NCBI GenBank assembly: GCA_964200185.2
Contig: CAXNAD020000207.1
Span: 1-24,594, forward strand
Direction of reading: 5' to 3'
DNA: 24,594 nt
From: Choristocarpus tenellus KU-1152
Taxonomy: Eukaryota > Phaeophyceae
The notes below the pieces were generated by a model. The model was given only the letters and a program-made list of their open reading frames with translations. It was not told the origin of the DNA and searched no databases. A program made the position numbers and the translations under genes. Positions 21,310-24,594 of this stretch are shown here, piece after piece (position 1 is the stretch's first letter; every line of letters starts with the position of its first letter).

Positions 21310-21624
21310 ACTGTATAGTATATATATTATTATGTCCTCTGAAACTTTCCAGATATGTCAGGGGGAAAACCAATGAAAACCATTGAAATGCCAGAATAAC
21401 TCCTAAAAAAAAGGTGTCTTAAGTGCGAAAGACATTAATCTATTTACCGTTTTACTACCAGCTATTCTACACCGCTGCCCTCCTTTGCCTCCAATCTAGC
21501 TTAGTCCGGCACTCCAGGGTGAGGAGCTAGGGAAGCAACCCCAGATCTAACAATCCCCTCCTTACCCATCTCCGTGGTGTCTCCAGCTTAAAACGCATGG
21601 CACGTCTAGATAGTGCTACTTGCG

Positions 21625-22289
21625 TTATGAATGAGAATATCTGGCATAGACGGGATTTGAAGCCCCTTTTCTGCTGTAACCTCCTGCCCCTCTCCCCTCT
21701 AACGTGTGTATAGCTAGCTCATCCAGTAAACTTTCCTCTTGCTTACCAAGGCACCCAAGACTTTCCACCATGAAGGTGTTGAGGTTATGACTACGAGGGT
21801 CAAAAGGTCCCTCGTAGTGGGTGCACTTTCGTGCCTCAGTTGCAGCAGCAGCTACACCATTGCTGGTGGGTGAGTGTGGGAGGTGAGATGCTACCTGCGT
21901 TTCTACAGAAGTAACATCTCGAAGGAGGCCTTTGTCCCACCAGGGAGCTGATCCAGCATTTGCTTGTGCCCCAGCATGGAAGACCAGATCCATGCGGAAA
22001 TTTCTGTTCATTGTAAATGGGCTACCAATCTCCATAGTGCAAGGGATGGCCATTCCTTTGCAAAATTGACTGAGACGTTTCACCATTGTGTGTGTTGGCG
22101 AACCTGTCCTCCTGCCCTAGGACAGGTGCGGGCATGTCTGGTGTCGACATTTTGCCTCCTGCAACCGGTCACTGGGCACAAGTTCGATAAGCCCCCCCCT
22201 CTCCCTAGGGATCTGCTGGTGGTGAGTTTAAACTCTATGGGGGGGGAACTGGCATGCCGGCTCCAGGGGTTGTGTTGAGGCCCATGCAT
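21625..22289 (-). pseudogene. Retrotransposon C-terminus: Cys/His cluster and end domain
   Basis: Frame 22289-22080 has a cluster C-x4-C-x8-H-x3-C (CPVTGC ... HARTC) followed by QVRQH, the arrangement seen before the terminal domain in many such RT proteins. It continues with a frame change into 22086-21625: MVKRLSQFCKGMAIPC, NRNFRMDLVF, LLRDVTSVETQ, then EARKCTHY and FMVESLGCLGKQEESLLDEL. The D ... D-V-T ... K-x-x-H-Y layout could be a degraded nuclease-type domain; that is inference. The neighbouring copy at 18965-19890 preserves the same region and supports the homology. Confidence 0.7.
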
Positions 22290-22654
22290 TTTCTACTTGT
22301 CCACATTGACTCCGGTGGCGTGCCACGGCTAGCAAGGAACTTTCCTTCCCTATGTTCCACTTCATCAGGTAAGGCGGCAAATTGCTTCCGGAAAGAGTCA
22401 AAGTGGATCCTGTTTAGGAGGCGGGTGATCTCGTGTTGTGCTCTCCTTGTAATTCTGGCATCATGGGCAGCTAGAGTGTGGACCTCCAGGGGGATCAGTG
22501 CGGGGGATGTTGTTTCCCCCCAGGTACCCAGCCTTGGCATTTTTTTCCCGCCAAGTCTTCTGGGGGGACTCCTGTAGAGAGGAGGGTCTGGATGGATGGT
22601 CCCAGGGCCCTTACTGCGGCACTGTACAGATGACTTTTGAGAACGACTCACCAT
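22235..22654 (-). pseudogene. Linker segment of retrotransposon polyprotein
   Basis: This segment between the post-RT region and the Cys/His cluster includes AHDARITRRAQHEITRLLNR and FRKQFAALPDEVEHREGKF. Its position and basic, helical character fit the connecting region of the element's protein. It overlaps the next frame at its end, implying another frameshift near 22250-22290. Confidence 0.55.
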
Positions 22655-22865
22655 GAGGCCCTTGTTGCCTAGCTAGGAGGGTGGGGAGAGTAGCCACTAG
22701 TGATCCTACAAAAGCTGCGTGTTGGCGATGCTTCATAGGGGATAGACCCAATCCCCCCTCACTTGTGGGTATCTGTGCCTATACTTGTTGGTAGGTTTCC
22801 AGGCGGAGAGACCCATTGCAACACCCCCCTTCAAAAAAATCGGAGACCCCTGCCAAGTCTGCTCG

Positions 22866-23225
22866 TTATCTTCTCGAGCGTCCATAGTGAGGTTTTGTCA
22901 GCTTGCTCCATGGTGGAGCGTGCCAGGTAGGGGGGAGTGACCCTTGCCAGGTAGCGTAAACGGGAGGAGAGGGACCAGGAGTTGAGGAGCTAGCCACTTG
23001 TTTGTCCTCCATCTCACTGAGGTGAGTGGGCAATGTTCGTGACCAAGAGCACTTGATCACCTCAGTCATGTGGGCTTGGATGAATCCATCTGTTCCCACT
23101 GGAGCCTCCAAAGTAACAAAACTGCTTGGGTTTGGGGCCAGGTTGATTCCCGCTGTGTCTAGGAGTTCCAGTTCTGAGGGCGCGGGTTGGTGACCCCGGG
23201 GAGATGTGACAAAGGTCTTGTCCAT
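22866..23225 (-). pseudogene. Post-RT (thumb-like) segment of the retrotransposon
   Basis: The frame follows directly from the RT core: LNMDKTFVTSP, then ELLDTAGINL, SSFVTLEAPVGTDGFIQAHM and EMEDKQVASS. The pattern of Gly-Ile, then V-x-L-x-A-P-V/I-G-x-D-x-F, is typical of the region after motif C in this type of non-LTR element. The frame decays after about residue 90. Confidence 0.7.
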
Positions 23226-23253
23226 GTTCAGGGCAATGCCTACCTTATGAAGA

Positions 23254-24007
23254 TCAGTTTTTAGCTGCTCGAAAGCCAGCTATGGTGTTGAGGTTGATTT
23301 CCCTTGCCGAAATGGATGTGTCATCCGGATAGCTTCGGGAGGAAACTCCCTGGGGTTCAAAGGTAGGCTGGACCCACTGTAGGGCTCTGGAGGTCGCCAT
23401 ACAATATAGGAGGGTGCCAAGGGGGTCCCCTTGTTGTGTCCCTGACCTCGATGGCAATATCTTCATCCCTACCTCATCCAGGCGGAAAAGAAGATTACGG
23501 GTGTCCCCGTAAACCTTGGATACGAGGGTGGGAGTCTCGGGAGAGTCTCTGGGAGAGCCTTGATGAAAGCCAAGCGGCATACACTGTTAAAGGCGTTTCT
23601 TCCAACTAGGCTGATGACCCATTCACCACACTCATTCCTTAGGGAAATGTATAGGAGGGTACGCTCTACCCCGTTTGGAACCCCTAGGCCAGATTGTCTC
23701 ATTCCGCCGATATATTCCGTCAAGTAGGATCACCAGTCTGCACAGAAAGCTGAAGCACATGCCCTTTCTTCTGAAGAAAGAGTTACAGGCAACCAGGCGA
23801 CACTTCTCTCCAATTGTGGACAATCTGGAGTTTGTGTGGAGCGTAAAACTCCGGAGGTACAAAGTTCGGAGAGGTGTAGACTAGCTCCCAAAACTTCGCA
23901 AACACCTCCGCCACTTCTTCATGACCAATATCTGTTGTGATAGCTGATCTGATATGGCTGGGGCACATCTCATCAGGACCTGATGCAGAGCTGCTGTTAA
24001 CCCTCAT
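23254..24007 (-). pseudogene. Reverse transcriptase core, frameshifted
   Basis: The polymerase region of the element at 21310-24010. The fingers are in one frame (24007-23783). The stretch leading to motif A, ISLVGRNAFNSV, is in a second frame (23723-23530). A third frame (23580-23254) carries LVSKVYGDTRNLLFRLDEVG, SGTQQGDPLG and SYPDDTSI. In related elements the residue before GRNAFN or GKNAFN is the catalytic Asp; here it is Val (codon at 23606-23604). Motif C keeps both Asp (23331-23320), though Pro replaces the usual Ala. Loss of the motif A Asp and the frameshifts make the enzyme inactive. Confidence 0.82.
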
Positions 24008-24010
24008 GAA

Positions 24011-24594
24011 GCCCCAGAAACCTTATACTCAGACCAGCGTAAGGAATGTGAAATAAACTGTTCCTGGAACTTCAAAGATCTATGGATACAAGAAAACAAA
24101 AACAACACCGTATCGACCTCAAGGCAATAGGATTCTTGAAGGGATTAAAAAAACAATGCACGGGATGTTAGGTATGTATTCCAATATCAAGCAATCGGGT
24201 TGGGTGTCATTAGTGCCTTTTGTGCAACTGGCTCACAATACCGCTGGTAAAACCCTTTTATTTAATGTTTGGGAGACGTCCCACGTTACTAATTGATATC
24301 ATTTTGGGAGAACCAGAGGTCATACCTATTTCTACCCAGGAGTACAGTAAGCAAACGGTGGGTAATTTACAACTAGCATATGAACTGACTTGACAGAATA
24401 TTGGTGAGATGGCTTTGTGCAACGAGTCCAAGGCCACTGAACACACACCATTCCTATTTATGAAGTTGGTGCTAAGGTGTGGCTACACAAACCCCACACT
24501 TCCACAGACGCTCCTAACTCCAAGTTAAGAGCCAAAGTATCTTAGAGGGTAGAGCCGCGTCCATTTGGGGGTCAAAATCTAATGTTCCGATTTT
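24011..24594. other. Right-hand end, no recognised feature
   Basis: No continuation of the retrotransposon upstream of the RT fingers can be recognised, so the element is either 5'-truncated near 24010 or decayed beyond recognition. A minus-strand frame at 24258-24446 has no domain. Confidence 0.4.

Larger units (their letters stand above)
21310..24010 (-). mobile_element. Non-LTR retrotransposon, long but inactivated copy
   Basis: Read on the minus strand, fragments of one reverse-transcriptase polyprotein occur in the correct order. They are an N-terminal finger region (SASGPDEMCPSHI, about 24000-23880), the block before motif A (GVPNGVERTLLY), motif A (NAFNSV), motif B (SGTQQGDPLG), motif C (YPDD), a post-RT region (LNMDKTFVTSP, TLEAPVGTDGFI), a Cys/His cluster (CPVTGC..NVDTRHARTC), and a C-terminal domain ending ESLGCLGKQEESLLDELA. 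A 3' untranslated region of about 270 bases follows. Several frameshifts and stops separate the pieces. No 5' untranslated region or upstream ORF is seen. Confidence 0.85.

Overview
This window comes from an intron-rich nuclear genome. Two spliced genes can be built with GT-AG introns of about 100 to 1,300 bp whose phases join correctly. There is also a cluster of decayed non-LTR retrotransposon copies, plus two assembly gaps (N runs) beside long C/G homopolymers. I see no bacterial-type operons, CRISPR arrays, rRNA or tRNA genes. The organism cannot be named from this sequence. A unicellular alga or other protist would fit the SRAP N-terminus beginning MCGRAR and this style of reverse transcriptase, but that is inference.

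Layout. (1) 1-1700: no gene I can support. (2) 1701-10463, plus strand: a gene for an SRAP-domain protein (HMCES/YedK family, abasic-site DNA-protein crosslink shield). Seven upstream exons splice cleanly and keep the four active-site residues (Cys2, Asn82, Glu112, His224). The last exon encodes a low-complexity tail that ends in a consensus PCNA-interacting (PIP) box. The part between them, about 25-30 residues at the end of the SRAP fold, is recognisable but carries a possible frame break, an in-frame TGA and a donor lacking GT. (3) 6655-7500, in the region between SRAP exons: about five imperfect palindrome units. (4) 11740-17685, minus strand, convergent with the SRAP gene: a nine-exon model of 512 codons for an N-terminal coiled coil followed by about seven WD40 repeats. 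One of its introns holds a second fold-back cluster (about 14838-15305). (5) 17686-18964: spacer with one unassigned open stretch. (6) 18965-24010: at least four fragments of one non-LTR retrotransposon family. They are a long inactivated minus-strand copy with a reverse-transcriptase core and cysteine/histidine-rich C-terminus, a 5'-truncated copy, an inverted 3'-end fragment, and a further 3' tail. (7) 24011-24594: nothing recognisable.

The SRAP protein is predicted to act at replication forks, which fits its PIP box. The WD40 protein is probably a scaffold of unknown pathway. Their convergent arrangement does not imply shared function. I did not find a clearly new system. The least explained structures are the fold-back repeat arrays, the acidic insertion and paired PIP-like motifs of the SRAP protein, and the lesions in the middle of that gene.
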